In this document: positions 9,313 to 18,692 of the stretch, piece by piece
Position numbering within the stretch: position 1 is the first letter of the stretch
How the letters are laid out: every line of letters starts with the position of its first letter
Assembly (NCBI GenBank): GCA_022008415.1
Contig: JAIRBC010000034.1
Coordinates: forward strand, 1-37,787
Length of the DNA stretch: 37,787 bases
Origin: Cerina litoralis
GTDB taxonomy: Bacteria > Bacteroidota > Bacteroidia > Flavobacteriales > Flavobacteriaceae
Direction of reading: 5' to 3'
Position numbers and translations under genes: made by a program
Notes under the pieces: model-generated
Told to the model about the DNA's origin: nothing
Databases searched by the model: none
Seen by the model: only the letters and a program-made list of their open reading frames with translations

Positions 9313-10320
9313 TTAATGTTTATAATCTGTCAACGATTGGATAAAATCTTTTATAATACTTTCTTTATCAAAGTTTTCCCAAATGGTAATCTTTCTTCTA
9401 TTCCCCGGTTGCTCTATCCATTTGTCATTAATCATTATTGGACAGGGTATAATAGAAGGTTGGGCCCATTTGGGGTTTTTAACGATTGCAACAGCCGCCA
9501 TATCAAATAATGCACGTGATGGGGGAGTTCCGTGATATTTAATGTGCTGAAAAAGACTTACGGAATAATCGCCAAAGTTATAGTATTCGCCTCCGTGGCG
9601 CCCAACTACGGGACTTGTGAGTTGAGGTCCCAGACCGGGCATGATTTTAAATGCTTCTTCCTTTGTAATCCTTACAGCATCCGTTCCGGAAGGTTCTCCG
9701 TAGCGGACGGTTACCATTTCAAATTGGATGTTCGTTTTAAGAACGTAATTCATGGACGGAATGTCGTTTTCCAAATTATACTCTCCAGGCGCTGGATAGT
9801 TTGAGCCCAACCAGACCAAACGAATATTTTTCGCTATTGACGGCTCCTTTTTTAAGGCCAAGGCCAAATTGGTCAATTTACCAACTGCTATTATGACCAA
9901 TTTTTCATCTTTGTGCTTTTTAGCTTCGGCAATTATAAAATTGACCGCCTCGTATCCATCAAAATGGGTATTGTCCAGATTTTTCTCAATGTTAATAAAG
10001 GACTCATTTGCTCCTTTTAATAATGGAATTTCTTTTTCCACTTTAAAAAGTCTCATTATACGGTCCGCCTCCGCATACTGTTCCTCAATATCCCCACCAT
10101 TCCTGGTAGCATTGACCGTCACAGCTTTAATATCGAAGGTTTCGCGGTTGGTGAACAAATATGCCATGGCATGTTGGTCGTCCAATTCGTTATTGGCATC
10201 CGTATCGAAAATAACTGAAATTCGATGGGTTGCATCCATTTTGTTTATTTTATGACCACTGCATGCCGTACATAAAAGGGAATAAAAAAAAGCGCAACTT
10301 ATTGGGATTAATTTTTTCAT
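9313..10320 (-). CDS. Nucleoside hydrolase-family lipoprotein, divergent type
   Basis: This 335-residue protein has a lipoprotein signal with lipobox CTAC before SGHK. Its N-terminal metal site reads FDTDANNELDDQHA, different from the three DMC-type paralogues in the locus. AVGKLTNLALAL and PGEYNLENDIPS match the classical TN and E(F/Y)N motifs of the family. The C-terminal motif reads ALFDMAAVA, so Asp is kept but the usual preceding His is Phe. It therefore represents a second nucleoside hydrolase clade, perhaps with different base preference. It lies between the modular hydrolase and the 10476-11459 hydrolase. A membrane-anchored location suggests cleavage before or during passage through the periplasm. 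The specific substrate cannot be read from the sequence. Confidence 0.86.
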   Translation of the reverse strand: MKKLIPISCAFFYSLLCTACSGHKINKMDATHRISVIFDTDANNELDDQHAMAYLFTNRETFDIKAVTVNATRNGGDIEEQYAEADRIMRLFKVEKEIPLLKGANESFINIEKNLDNTHFDGYEAVNFIIAEAKKHKDEKLVIIAVGKLTNLALALKKEPSIAKNIRLVWLGSNYPAPGEYNLENDIPSMNYVLKTNIQFEMVTVRYGEPSGTDAVRITKEEAFKIMPGLGPQLTSPVVGRHGGEYYNFGDYSVSLFQHIKYHGTPPSRALFDMAAVAIVKNPKWAQPSIIPCPIMINDKWIEQPGNRRKITIWENFDKESIIKDFIQSLTDYKH

Positions 10321-10475
10321 GTTAAATCTAATTTTTCAATGAAATTATTCAAATTTTGGTTTGGACGTCAATCTTAGTCCTGGTAAAGAGATGGTTGTCA
10401 TCGGAAAACAAACTACTAAATTTAATTGGATTCAAGAGCGGGCTCCTTTTCAAAATTTCTCGGCAACAGCATCTA

Positions 10476-11459
10476 TCAAATAGCCGTTTTGGGCGGTTTT
10501 GTTAATAAGGTATTCAGAATCTGCGCATACTCATCATTGGAAAGTTCTTTGGTAATATATGACCGCCATCCTTCCTTCATACCGTATGAATAACCATTCA
10601 CCAATGAACCTTCTCCCATTGAATTCAAAGAAAAGTAACTTAAGCCCCGCACAGCATACAATACAGCAATCAAGTCCCAACTAGACCTTCCTTTAAAATC
10701 ATTGTTGAACCATCTAAAATAAGCTTCCCTTACCGGATTTTCTGTCGGAGTACTTGCCAAAGTTTCCCCAGTGAGAATTTCGCCGCCAATTTGACTTATC
10801 ACAATTGGTGTCGGCCAATCCCTCAAAACTTTTTCAGATGTCCCTACTAAATCATGTCGGGACAAGTTGAAATCATCATTATTTATCCCTCCCATAATCA
10901 CTAATTCCTTGACCTTGCGTGCAATGAGATCTGAATGGCCGTCCATTAAATCCCCAAGGTTGTTTAAAAACCCAACACTAATGATAGTAACGGAGGAATC
11001 CGGCTGTGCTTCAAGTGTTTTTACATATAGATCCAAGGCATTGGGTACTAGTTCCAAATCTTTAGGAATATCGTTGGAGTATGCTGCGATATAGCTTAAA
11101 TATGGAGAAGAATCTGGAGATGAAAGCGATTTTTTATATATCCCAATTGGAACATTGCCTCTTTTATACCAAGTGTTAATAGCGTCGATCGCCGCCGCTC
11201 CATCTTTATTCACCTCGTCATAGCAAACCGCCAGAATATCGGCTTCATCCATATCGGCCAAGACATTTAATGTCGCCAAGGCACCAACATCATCAACGTC
11301 AAAACACATATCCGTATCAAGAATCACTTTTACAGGAACCTTTTTTACAGGAGGGCTTTCCACTACATCCGTCGAGTCTGTTTTTGAACAACATGTACAC
11401 TGAATAGTTATGCAGAATAGGATCGCATACCGGCTCATGCCTTTTAATAAAACATTCAT
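10476..11459 (-). CDS. Exported nucleoside hydrolase (IUNH family)
   Basis: This 327-residue protein has an N-terminal hydrophobic segment ending in a Cys cluster (QCTCCSK). It may be a lipoprotein, though the lipobox is irregular. An internal Met eight residues in (MSRYAILF) is an alternative start giving a more compact signal. The metal-binding block is LDTDMCFDVDDVGALA, followed by ISVGFLNNL, MGGINNDDFN and GRSSWDLIAVLYAVRG, where Trp stands in place of the catalytic His. It is the closest single-domain relative of the hydrolase in the modular protein at 7338-9287: both share QPDSSVTIISVGFLNNL. It is the first enzyme gene after the surface-binding trio, separated by 163 bases from the lipoprotein gene at 11623-13215. 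Confidence 0.87.
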   Translation of the reverse strand: MNVLLKGMSRYAILFCITIQCTCCSKTDSTDVVESPPVKKVPVKVILDTDMCFDVDDVGALATLNVLADMDEADILAVCYDEVNKDGAAAIDAINTWYKRGNVPIGIYKKSLSSPDSSPYLSYIAAYSNDIPKDLELVPNALDLYVKTLEAQPDSSVTIISVGFLNNLGDLMDGHSDLIARKVKELVIMGGINNDDFNLSRHDLVGTSEKVLRDWPTPIVISQIGGEILTGETLASTPTENPVREAYFRWFNNDFKGRSSWDLIAVLYAVRGLSYFSLNSMGEGSLVNGYSYGMKEGWRSYITKELSNDEYAQILNTLLTKPPKTAI

Positions 11460-11622
11460 GTCATAATTCTTTATTAAGTTTTTTACTTAACAATTTCACT
11501 GCCATTATTTTGATAACCCCGTCTACCTATATAGAAATCAAATTTTCCTGTTCAACCCTTACGCTTGTTAAAATGGCCATTTCCTTTCTTAAATGCAACA
11601 TTTTACTTAGCGGCTGCAAATT

Positions 11623-13215
11623 TTAGTTTTGAAGTGGTCCATTTGAAAGGACAACCTTAGCAATATTAAGTTCGAATCCAGGATAAGGATCCGGTCCGAT
11701 CCATGGATTTCTAATAAACATTCCCATTGTACTCAAATCTGCAGGAATTTTATCTACACCACCATAAATCTTGGCAACAGAAAATGAGTACCACATCCAT
11801 TTACCATTAGTCTTATTAAAATGATCCTCGTTATTGGCCATCTTACCATTAGCTGTGAAATCTGCATTCAAATCTGCCCACGAGAAGGACCCATCATCGG
11901 CAACTTTGGCGTAATCTGCATATGCCACATAACTTCCGGTATTTATAAGATAGTTGAAATATAGGTTGTCATAGCCCTCTATAGCGTCACTAAACCCTGC
12001 ACCCTTATTAGTTGTAGTAATGAAACCGTAAGGTACGTTTCCACCCCCAGCAGGATTGACCACGCCAACGCCTCCCACAACTTTATTTACCGAATGGTCA
12101 TTCATGGAATAATAATGACTATATCCAGCTGGCATAGCAACCCCTGAATTGACATTTAAATCAAATCCTTGCTCTTCGAAAGGTTGAGCCTCCACCCAAG
12201 TACTGGCGGTCCAAGTTGGGATATCGGCGTTATTGGCGGTCGTGAAATCGAATACGGTAATCAATGGTTTTTGAATAGGCCCGTCGGTGATAACCATTTT
12301 GGCGATATTTAGTTGAAAACCTGGATAAGGATCTCCTCCTGCCCATGGGTTTCTTATTAACAATCCCGAACTTTCAAGTTTATTAGGTACATCCGCACCC
12401 AACACGTCACTAAGTTTGAAGGAATACCACACCCACTTTCTTTTGGTTTCCATAAACATTCCGGATTCCAAGTTTGCAAAGTTTCCACCTGGTGCTTGTC
12501 CAGGATTAAAATCTATTTGACTGCCAGCTGTTTCAGAGTAGCTTAAATAGGCTTGATAATCGCCGGTGTTTATCAATACTGATATATAAGGTTCGTCATA
12601 AAAGCTAATGTCAAAGCCTGCTCCATCGTTATTCGTATTAAAGTAGCCGTAAGGTGCATTTCCTCCACCAGGTTGATGCCAATCAATGTCGTTCCAGGCA
12701 TAATAATGATCGTATCCCTCTGGAGGAAGTATATTATCATTTAGGTCATAACCCGCAGTTGCCGTACGTGTTTCTGTCCAAGTTGAGGGTGTCCAATCAG
12801 GTAATGTTCCTTTTGTTGTAAAATCAAATATTACAACTTCTGGAGGAGCTACCACCGTACCACCCCCTTCAACGACTAATTCAGTTGGATATTTCGCCAC
12901 CTTTTTATATACATTCTCAACCATGAGTGCTCCAGAAGCACTATTTTTGGTTACAATAACGTTCATAGAGGTGGAATCAATTGAAATGGACTCAATTGTA
13001 GCAGTGCCTCCCCCAATTGTCACACGGGTTATTGCATTAAAAATACCCTCCATAGAAATTGTATCCTTTACCTTTACCACGGTCTTGGATACTGAAGAGA
13101 TTTCTGGAATTGGAAAATTGATATCATAATTTTCCGCCCATTTATTCTCCTTGGTACAGTTTTGCAACACCAGTCCAATAATTACCAACAACGCCAATAT
13201 TTTGTATTTCATCAT
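11623..13215 (-). CDS. Surface lipoprotein with two tandem homologous domains (SusE/F position)
   Basis: I do not recognise a named family for the main body. The 530-residue protein starts with a lipoprotein-like signal (LVLQNC, Cys20; Asn before Cys is unusual). Residues about 35-120 resemble an IPT/TIG-type Ig fold. Then comes an internal duplication: copy 1 about 128-318 and copy 2 about 320-530. Both open with F-D-F-T-T, carry W-T-x-S-T-W, Y-x-H-Y-Y, a glycine-rich NxPYGY/F segment, KW-W-YSF, and end with IRNPW-x-G-x-DPYPGF and LNIAK. The two sharp DPYPGF motifs are the best signature. Position directly after SusD is where SusE/F-type surface binding proteins sit, so binding of nucleoside or ribose-containing ligands is inferred. 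The aromatic-rich repeats support a ligand-binding role. Confidence 0.75.
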   Translation of the reverse strand: MMKYKILALLVIIGLVLQNCTKENKWAENYDINFPIPEISSVSKTVVKVKDTISMEGIFNAITRVTIGGGTATIESISIDSTSMNVIVTKNSASGALMVENVYKKVAKYPTELVVEGGGTVVAPPEVVIFDFTTKGTLPDWTPSTWTETRTATAGYDLNDNILPPEGYDHYYAWNDIDWHQPGGGNAPYGYFNTNNDGAGFDISFYDEPYISVLINTGDYQAYLSYSETAGSQIDFNPGQAPGGNFANLESGMFMETKRKWVWYSFKLSDVLGADVPNKLESSGLLIRNPWAGGDPYPGFQLNIAKMVITDGPIQKPLITVFDFTTANNADIPTWTASTWVEAQPFEEQGFDLNVNSGVAMPAGYSHYYSMNDHSVNKVVGGVGVVNPAGGGNVPYGFITTTNKGAGFSDAIEGYDNLYFNYLINTGSYVAYADYAKVADDGSFSWADLNADFTANGKMANNEDHFNKTNGKWMWYSFSVAKIYGGVDKIPADLSTMGMFIRNPWIGPDPYPGFELNIAKVVLSNGPLQN

Positions 13216-13271
13216 TTAAGAATTTAGGTTAAAAAAGGACTTCGTAATGAAGAAGTCAATGTGCACTCCAA

Positions 13272-14990
13272 TTAATAAATACCTATAACTTGCTTTAAAT
13301 TCCATTTTATGGCTTCTGCTCCAGGTATCGGGAACATGGGGATATCCTTTATTCCCCTAGGACCTTCTATACAACGCGCCTGGCAATTTCCCCTAAGGTC
13401 AATATTAGCAAACCTTAGTTCGTTAGCCATGGGATCCTTCGAAGTATTTTTTATAACATCCAGACGATCTAGGTACCGTCCTGTCCGTACAAGGTCCCAA
13501 TATCTCATATCTTCAAGGGCCAATTCCACGCTTCTTTCGTGCCAGATCGCATGAAGGAGGTCAACCCCGGAGGCGTTTACCATTGGAAGACTATTTGAAT
13601 TCCCCGTGGCAACATAATTGTCGGAGCCCAATTCAAATCCTTTAGCATTTGTACTGTTTCGAGCTCTTTCCCTAACCATTTCAATATCGATTAAGGCCTC
13701 GCCTTCCTTACCAGTGTAATATGCGGCTTCGGCATGCATGAGCAAGACATCCGCATACCTCATTACTCTCAAGTTTCTTGAACTGTTGGATGCCGAGGTT
13801 GCCAGATCTGAAGCTTCGGTTTCAGGGTCAATGGCTAATTTTCGATTGTAGTACTCTGACTGCATTTGTGAAAGATTATAGTTACGCGCAACACCATAAA
13901 CAATACCATCATTATAATTTGGACCGTATACACAACTACTTAATCTAGGGTCATTTGGTTCAAATTCATTTACCAATAATTGCGTGGGCTGAAAATAGCC
14001 CCAACCTCCTGGTAGCCCTTCATTTTCAGCTCCTCTGATTCCACATCTTATTTGGGAGGTAGTGCCGACCGCTGATCTGTCCCCACCAAGTCCAATGTTC
14101 AAAGTTGCTGAACTCCCGAATTGGAGTTCAAAAATCGATTCGGAATTATTTTCACCTTCAGGCTCTTGGATTGAAGCGTAATTTGGGACTAAACTATATT
14201 CACCTGATTGAATTACCTTGTTCGTGTAATGATAGACAGAGTCCCAAGCAGTTGATAGGGCATCCTTGTCCATGCCTGCCTGTAACATATACAAACGTGC
14301 TAACATGCTCTGTGCTGCACCTTCTGTTGCCCTGCCCAAATCGTTTAAAGAATATTCGCTCCTTTTGGGCAATCGGACAATTGATTTTCTAAAATTATCG
14401 GCAGCCATTTCGAAACCTTCATGCATGGTCTTTTGTGGTATGTTCCCATATTGGTCCGGCGGGATAATTCCATCTCCTAAGGGGACATTTCCAAAGACCT
14501 TTACCAGCCTTAATATATTCATGCCTTTTAAAAAGTATGCTTCCCCCAACAATCTTTTTTTCAATTCAGGATCAATAGGGGCATCCGGTAAACTTCCCAG
14601 AACGTAATCGGATCTATAAATTCCATCATAGGATCTTTTCCAAATCCCATATAATATGATTTCATCTGTAAACGGCCTCCATTCGATCATCCTTTCCAAA
14701 TCATCATAATCTCCTTTAATAGCCCCCATTTCAGAAAAATCGGCAAGTATCTCGCCAATATAGAACGATGAGGATTCGAGAAGTCCCCCCTGCCATCTTT
14801 CGTGTCCGGCTAATATGTTGTATATAGAATTTACTGTCGTAACTGCATTTTCATCATTGGTAACGAAATTGTCCCCTGATCTTATGGCACTTGGCTCAAC
14901 ATCCAAATAGTCGCTACAACCCATCAATAATGCTGAAAATGCAACATTAACAATCCATATGTACGGTAATCTATATTTTCTATTTTTCAT
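13272..14990 (-). CDS. SusD/RagB-family outer-membrane nutrient-binding lipoprotein
   Basis: This 572-residue lipoprotein (lipobox LLMGC, Cys25) has the typical SusD opening SDYLDVEPS. TPR-like helices follow (for example AYFLKGMNILRLVKVFGNVPL) and the C-terminal block contains MRYADVLLMHAEAAYY, ERSVELALEDMRYWDLVR and a final FPIPGAEA segment. SusD proteins cap the SusC channel and present ligand on the cell surface. It starts 11 bases after the susC gene ends, the normal SusC-SusD arrangement and a sign of a shared transcript. Ligand specificity cannot be read from sequence; the surrounding nucleoside hydrolases and ribokinase suggest nucleosides, nucleotides or ribosides. Confidence 0.95.
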   Translation of the reverse strand: MKNRKYRLPYIWIVNVAFSALLMGCSDYLDVEPSAIRSGDNFVTNDENAVTTVNSIYNILAGHERWQGGLLESSSFYIGEILADFSEMGAIKGDYDDLERMIEWRPFTDEIILYGIWKRSYDGIYRSDYVLGSLPDAPIDPELKKRLLGEAYFLKGMNILRLVKVFGNVPLGDGIIPPDQYGNIPQKTMHEGFEMAADNFRKSIVRLPKRSEYSLNDLGRATEGAAQSMLARLYMLQAGMDKDALSTAWDSVYHYTNKVIQSGEYSLVPNYASIQEPEGENNSESIFELQFGSSATLNIGLGGDRSAVGTTSQIRCGIRGAENEGLPGGWGYFQPTQLLVNEFEPNDPRLSSCVYGPNYNDGIVYGVARNYNLSQMQSEYYNRKLAIDPETEASDLATSASNSSRNLRVMRYADVLLMHAEAAYYTGKEGEALIDIEMVRERARNSTNAKGFELGSDNYVATGNSNSLPMVNASGVDLLHAIWHERSVELALEDMRYWDLVRTGRYLDRLDVIKNTSKDPMANELRFANIDLRGNCQARCIEGPRGIKDIPMFPIPGAEAIKWNLKQVIGIY

Positions 14991-15001
14991 TTCCCTATTT
15001 T

Positions 15002-18000
15002 TTAAAATTTTAAATTCAGTCCTAGCGAAAGTACTCTTGGCAAAGGATAAGTACCATAGTCTACCCCTCCGTTCAGGGTGCCAAAGGAAACCGGTTCAGG
15101 ATCCCATCCGGAGTATTTGGTAAATGTGAGTAGATTGTCCGCCGAAAAGTAGACACGAAATTCGGATAGCTTGACCTTGCTATAGAGACTTTCTGGGAAG
15201 CTATACCCTATCTGTATGTTCTTAAGGCGTAAATAGCTTCCATCCTCAACAAAACGATCGGAGAATGTACTGGTATTACCATTGACATCGGCTATATCCA
15301 ATCTTGGAATATCGGTAATTACATCTCCATGCGATCTATTCCACATGTCAGCGTGCCAATTGCTCTTTATATTGGATCCATAGATGTACACATATTGTCC
15401 ATTGACAATTTCATTACCGTACGAACCTATAAAATAACAGGAAAAATCAATGTTTTTCCAATTTAACTGGATGTTGAGCCCGGAAGTAAAATCAGGAACC
15501 GCGCTACCTAGATATTGCCTATCGTTATTTTTGTCGATTTTATGGTCGCCATCCGCATCCACGAACCAAACATCCCCCGGTTGTGCCGTTGGCTGATATC
15601 CTGGATATTGGGCATGGAGTGCGTCCAATGTCTCTTGCGTAAAAATCCCATTAGTTGCCAAGCCGCGAAAAGCACCTATTTCATTACCAACATCAGTATA
15701 GGTTGTAGGATCTAGCCGGGGTAGACTTCCAGCTATTATGGCTGTAGAAGTTCCCAAGTCCAAAACTTCATTTTTTAACGCGGTAATATTCCAATTGATA
15801 TTATAACTAAGATCACCAATTTTATTTTTATGTCCCAATGTAACTTCAATCCCCTTGTTGCGCACTGAGCCAATATTTGAGGGCACCGCATTATATCCCA
15901 CATATACCGGAGCCTGAGGCGTTGCGATCATATCGCTGGTCGTATTTTGAAAAACATTGGCATCCAAAGCAAGTTTGTCCTCAAACAATCCCAAGTCAAT
16001 TCCAAGGTTGAACGTTTCGGTTGTCTCCCATTTTATGTCTTTATTTGCCAACGCGGCGGGATAATAACCGTTAACTATTTGCCCTCCGATTACGTAGGAA
16101 TTGCTTTGGGAAGTTATTGTTGATGCATAGACGTAGGGATTGTTCAGGGAATTCTGATTTCCTACAATTCCCCACCCGCTGCGAAGTTTTAAGTTGCTAA
16201 TAACGTTATTTCCCTGCATAGATGGCTCTTTCATCAAATCCCAGGCAACTGCGGCAGATGGAAAGATTCCCCATCTATTGTCCCCTAAAAATTTTGAACT
16301 TCCATCCGCCCGCAAGGTTGCTGTTAATATATATCTATCCAGAAATTTGTAATTGACCCTACCAAAATAGGAAAGTAGTCTAGATTCCTTAAAATTGCCT
16401 TCTAAAGCTTTTCGTTCCAGATTGCTTGCCAAATCAAAATACATCTGATTCGGATCGTTCGGCACATCATAAACAGTTCCTGAAACGTATTCATTCTCAA
16501 AATTTTGCATTTCCGTGCCTAGCATGGCGTTAATCGAATGTTTTCCGATTATTTTTTCATAGCTGAAATAATTGGACCATAGCATAGAAATCAAATTTCG
16601 TTCGTTTTGGTACAAACTGCTTTCTTGATTATAGGTGTTGGTATCTACATAAAATTCCGGATAGTAGCCTTTCCCTTTTATTGTGTTGTTGTCATAGCCA
16701 AATCGCGATTTAAAAGAGAGTCCCGATATGAAAATATCCCTCACCGATACCGATGTATTTCCAACAATTCTATTTGTCCATGACAATCTATCGTACTGTG
16801 AATGGTCTATTAACATCGCTGGATTAGATCCTTCTATGGCATTAAAGGTTCGTGTTCCATAGTTGTTGGTGTTTTCATCCCAAGCTGGTGCAATCGGGTC
16901 CATATATAGTGAAGATGTTAGAACCCCGCCATCAATATCCTGCTTGTCACTTTTAGAATAGGATACATCTATATCCCAAGTTATTTTATCGGTGATCGCA
17001 TAACTATTTTGGAGACGTAGATTCAATTTTGAGAAATCATTGTATTTTACCAGACCTTCATTGGAATTATAAAAGACAGATCCCAAATAAGAGTTTTTAC
17101 CAGATTTGCCGGATACGCTAAAATCAAGATTTTGGACCGGCGTATATTCCCTGAACACCTGATCTTGCCAATCCGTGCCTTCGGATTTGTGATCAATTAC
17201 AAATTGGGTGACCTTGTCTTCATAAGCTGATAATGTTATTCCCGAATTACTGTTTGCCTCACGGTAGAGGGTTGCAAATTGCCACGCATTTAACATATCG
17301 ATTTTTTTCGATGCACTCTGGACTCCATAGTTGTAATTCAAAGAAAATTGCACTCCCTTTCCTCCTCCCTTTTTGGTGGTTACCAATATTACCCCATTTG
17401 CACCCCTTGATCCATAAATGGCGGTAGCGGAAGCATCCTTTAAAACCTCAATCGATTCGATATCATTAACCGAGAGATAGTTGATATCGCTAACTTGAAA
17501 ACCATCAACAACATAAATGGGGTCACTGTTGTTGATAGTCCCAATACCTCGAATCCTTACCAAGGCATCTGCTCCCGGAGCTCCTGAGTTTTTGGTAATG
17601 TGGACACCTGCCATCTTTCCCTGCATCCCACTTAAAACATCCTGCGAGCTCGTTACGTTTAAATCCTTACCTTTTACCGATGCTATGGCTCCGGTCAAAT
17701 CACTTTTTTTAGTTGTTCCATATCCAACGACGACCACTTCTTCCAAGCTGGAAAAATCATCTTCCAGGACTATATCAAAAACAGTTTTGTTTCCAACGGG
17801 TATTTCCTTTGTGACCATCCCCAAGAATGAAACCATTAGAATGGCATCACTGTTTTCTATAGTCAATTGGAAATTTCCATCAATGTCGGCAGTTGTCCCC
17901 GTGGTCGTTCCCTTTACCACTATCGCGGCACCCATCAAGGGCTCCCCGTGGGAATCTTTAATGTTTCCGGAAATCGAAACCTGATTCTGAACGGTTTCCA

Positions 18001-18133
18001 TTCCATTCCCCGGCTTTGATAAACCAAATGCACAAACTTGGGAAATTGACAGAAACAGTGTCATTAACAAAATAATCGGGGCAGGTATGTTCTTGATTGT
18101 ACGCCCAATGAAATAGTAGTTTTTCTTACACAT
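15002..18133 (-). CDS. SusC-family TonB-dependent outer-membrane transporter
   Basis: This ~1043-residue transporter is the first gene of the operon. I chose the ATG at 18133 (MCKKNYYF) over an upstream in-frame TTG at 18166, because the signal segment (LLMTLFLSISQVCAFG) then sits at a normal distance from the start. Domains: carboxypeptidase-regulatory-like fold (ISGNIKDSHGEPLMGAAI), a SusC-type TonB-box region (EEVVVVGYGT), plug domain with YVVDGFQV and the hallmark IEVLKDASATAIYGSRGANG, then a 22-strand barrel ending in LSLGLNLKF. It moves ligand across the outer membrane using TonB energy, with SusD as lid. A ~250-base untranslated leader separates it from the likely promoter at 18388-18417, which overlaps a LacI-type operator. 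Confidence 0.95.
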   Translation of the reverse strand: MCKKNYYFIGRTIKNIPAPIILLMTLFLSISQVCAFGLSKPGNGMETVQNQVSISGNIKDSHGEPLMGAAIVVKGTTTGTTADIDGNFQLTIENSDAILMVSFLGMVTKEIPVGNKTVFDIVLEDDFSSLEEVVVVGYGTTKKSDLTGAIASVKGKDLNVTSSQDVLSGMQGKMAGVHITKNSGAPGADALVRIRGIGTINNSDPIYVVDGFQVSDINYLSVNDIESIEVLKDASATAIYGSRGANGVILVTTKKGGGKGVQFSLNYNYGVQSASKKIDMLNAWQFATLYREANSNSGITLSAYEDKVTQFVIDHKSEGTDWQDQVFREYTPVQNLDFSVSGKSGKNSYLGSVFYNSNEGLVKYNDFSKLNLRLQNSYAITDKITWDIDVSYSKSDKQDIDGGVLTSSLYMDPIAPAWDENTNNYGTRTFNAIEGSNPAMLIDHSQYDRLSWTNRIVGNTSVSVRDIFISGLSFKSRFGYDNNTIKGKGYYPEFYVDTNTYNQESSLYQNERNLISMLWSNYFSYEKIIGKHSINAMLGTEMQNFENEYVSGTVYDVPNDPNQMYFDLASNLERKALEGNFKESRLLSYFGRVNYKFLDRYILTATLRADGSSKFLGDNRWGIFPSAAVAWDLMKEPSMQGNNVISNLKLRSGWGIVGNQNSLNNPYVYASTITSQSNSYVIGGQIVNGYYPAALANKDIKWETTETFNLGIDLGLFEDKLALDANVFQNTTSDMIATPQAPVYVGYNAVPSNIGSVRNKGIEVTLGHKNKIGDLSYNINWNITALKNEVLDLGTSTAIIAGSLPRLDPTTYTDVGNEIGAFRGLATNGIFTQETLDALHAQYPGYQPTAQPGDVWFVDADGDHKIDKNNDRQYLGSAVPDFTSGLNIQLNWKNIDFSCYFIGSYGNEIVNGQYVYIYGSNIKSNWHADMWNRSHGDVITDIPRLDIADVNGNTSTFSDRFVEDGSYLRLKNIQIGYSFPESLYSKVKLSEFRVYFSADNLLTFTKYSGWDPEPVSFGTLNGGVDYGTYPLPRVLSLGLNLKF

Positions 18134-18387
18134 AATTAAGCAATTAAATGATTTTTGGATATTCAAATTCCAATCCTAAATTTGGGTTTGTTCATTCTTG
18201 TTCAGTTTCCAGTGTTATAAATCGGGATCAACTTCAATTCACTATAGGCTAGTATTTTGTTCCTACCACTTATGAGAAATCAATAATGACCCAAAGATTT
18301 GAACTCGTTCACATCAATATATTTTTTCAATAGTCCATTGGTGCATGTGCATTGGAAAATAAAATTTTGGCTTTTTATAATAAAAAT

Positions 18388-18417
18388 CAAATATAATTAA
18401 ACAAACGTTTGCGCAAA
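18388..18417 (-). promoter_or_regulatory. Likely promoter of the susC operon
   Basis: Read on the minus strand, TTTG (18417-18414), an 18-base spacer and TATATTTG (18395-18388) match the Flavobacterium/Bacteroides pattern TTG-N17-23-TAnnTTTG. It is the only TAnnTTTG match I found between susC and the insertion sequence. Transcription would start near 18381, giving a leader of roughly 250 bases. The -33 box and spacer coincide with operator O1, so regulator binding should block RNA polymerase. Confidence 0.65.
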
Positions 18418-18418
18418 T
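18401..18418. promoter_or_regulatory. LacI-type operator O1
   Basis: The site reads acaaacgtttgcgcaaat. It holds two overlapping perfect 10-base palindromes, CAAACGTTTG (18402-18411) and TTTGCGCAAA (18408-18417), which share TTTG. A central CpG inside an A/T-flanked palindrome is typical of LacI-family operators. It overlaps the -33 box and spacer of the susC promoter. Confidence 0.7.
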
Positions 18419-18476
18419 TATTTTTATCTATCCGAAAACATCATGATAACAAACCTAAAAAACATTTTTAAATAAA

Positions 18477-18493
18477 ACAAACGTTTGCGCAAA
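18477..18493. promoter_or_regulatory. LacI-type operator O2
   Basis: This exact copy of the 17-base O1 core, acaaacgtttgcgcaaa, lies 76 bases upstream of O1 on the susC side. The spacing is about seven helical turns, suited to a looped repressor complex. Confidence 0.65.
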
Positions 18494-18522
18494 AAAAATT
18501 AAAAAATTCTAAAAAAACCACT

Positions 18523-18535
18523 CAAACGTCTGAGC
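18523..18535. promoter_or_regulatory. Degenerate operator O3
   Basis: CAAACGTCTGAGC matches O1/O2 at 11 of 13 positions and lies 45 bases from O2. It may be a weak auxiliary site or a decayed copy. It sits about 70 bases outside the left end of the insertion sequence. Confidence 0.4.
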
Positions 18536-18605
18536 TTGCTGCAATTAACGGTTTGTATAATTGCCATATTGTTATAAAACGGACGAATTATTTAGCTATT
18601 TAGAT

Positions 18606-18628
18606 TTAGTGCTGTTGCGTTAAGAAAT
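18606..18628. repeat. Left terminal inverted repeat of IS
   Basis: It pairs with 19882-19904 at 18 of 23 positions, the best block being CTGTT-x-CGTT. It starts about 110 bases before the transposase ATG. Confidence 0.6.
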
Positions 18629-18692
18629 GTTCAATCCTTTAAAAGTATAGTAAATACAGTATATACAGAGCGTTCTTTGATTTGAATCGGCA

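Noticed and set aside
11460-11622. Possible internal promoter or terminator in the 163-base gap
   Set aside because: No TAnnTTTG match or solid hairpin was found on the operon strand.
18133-18166. TTG at 18166 as susC start
   Set aside because: It would put 11 extra residues before MCKKNYYF with no gain for the signal peptide; the ATG at 18133 is normal.
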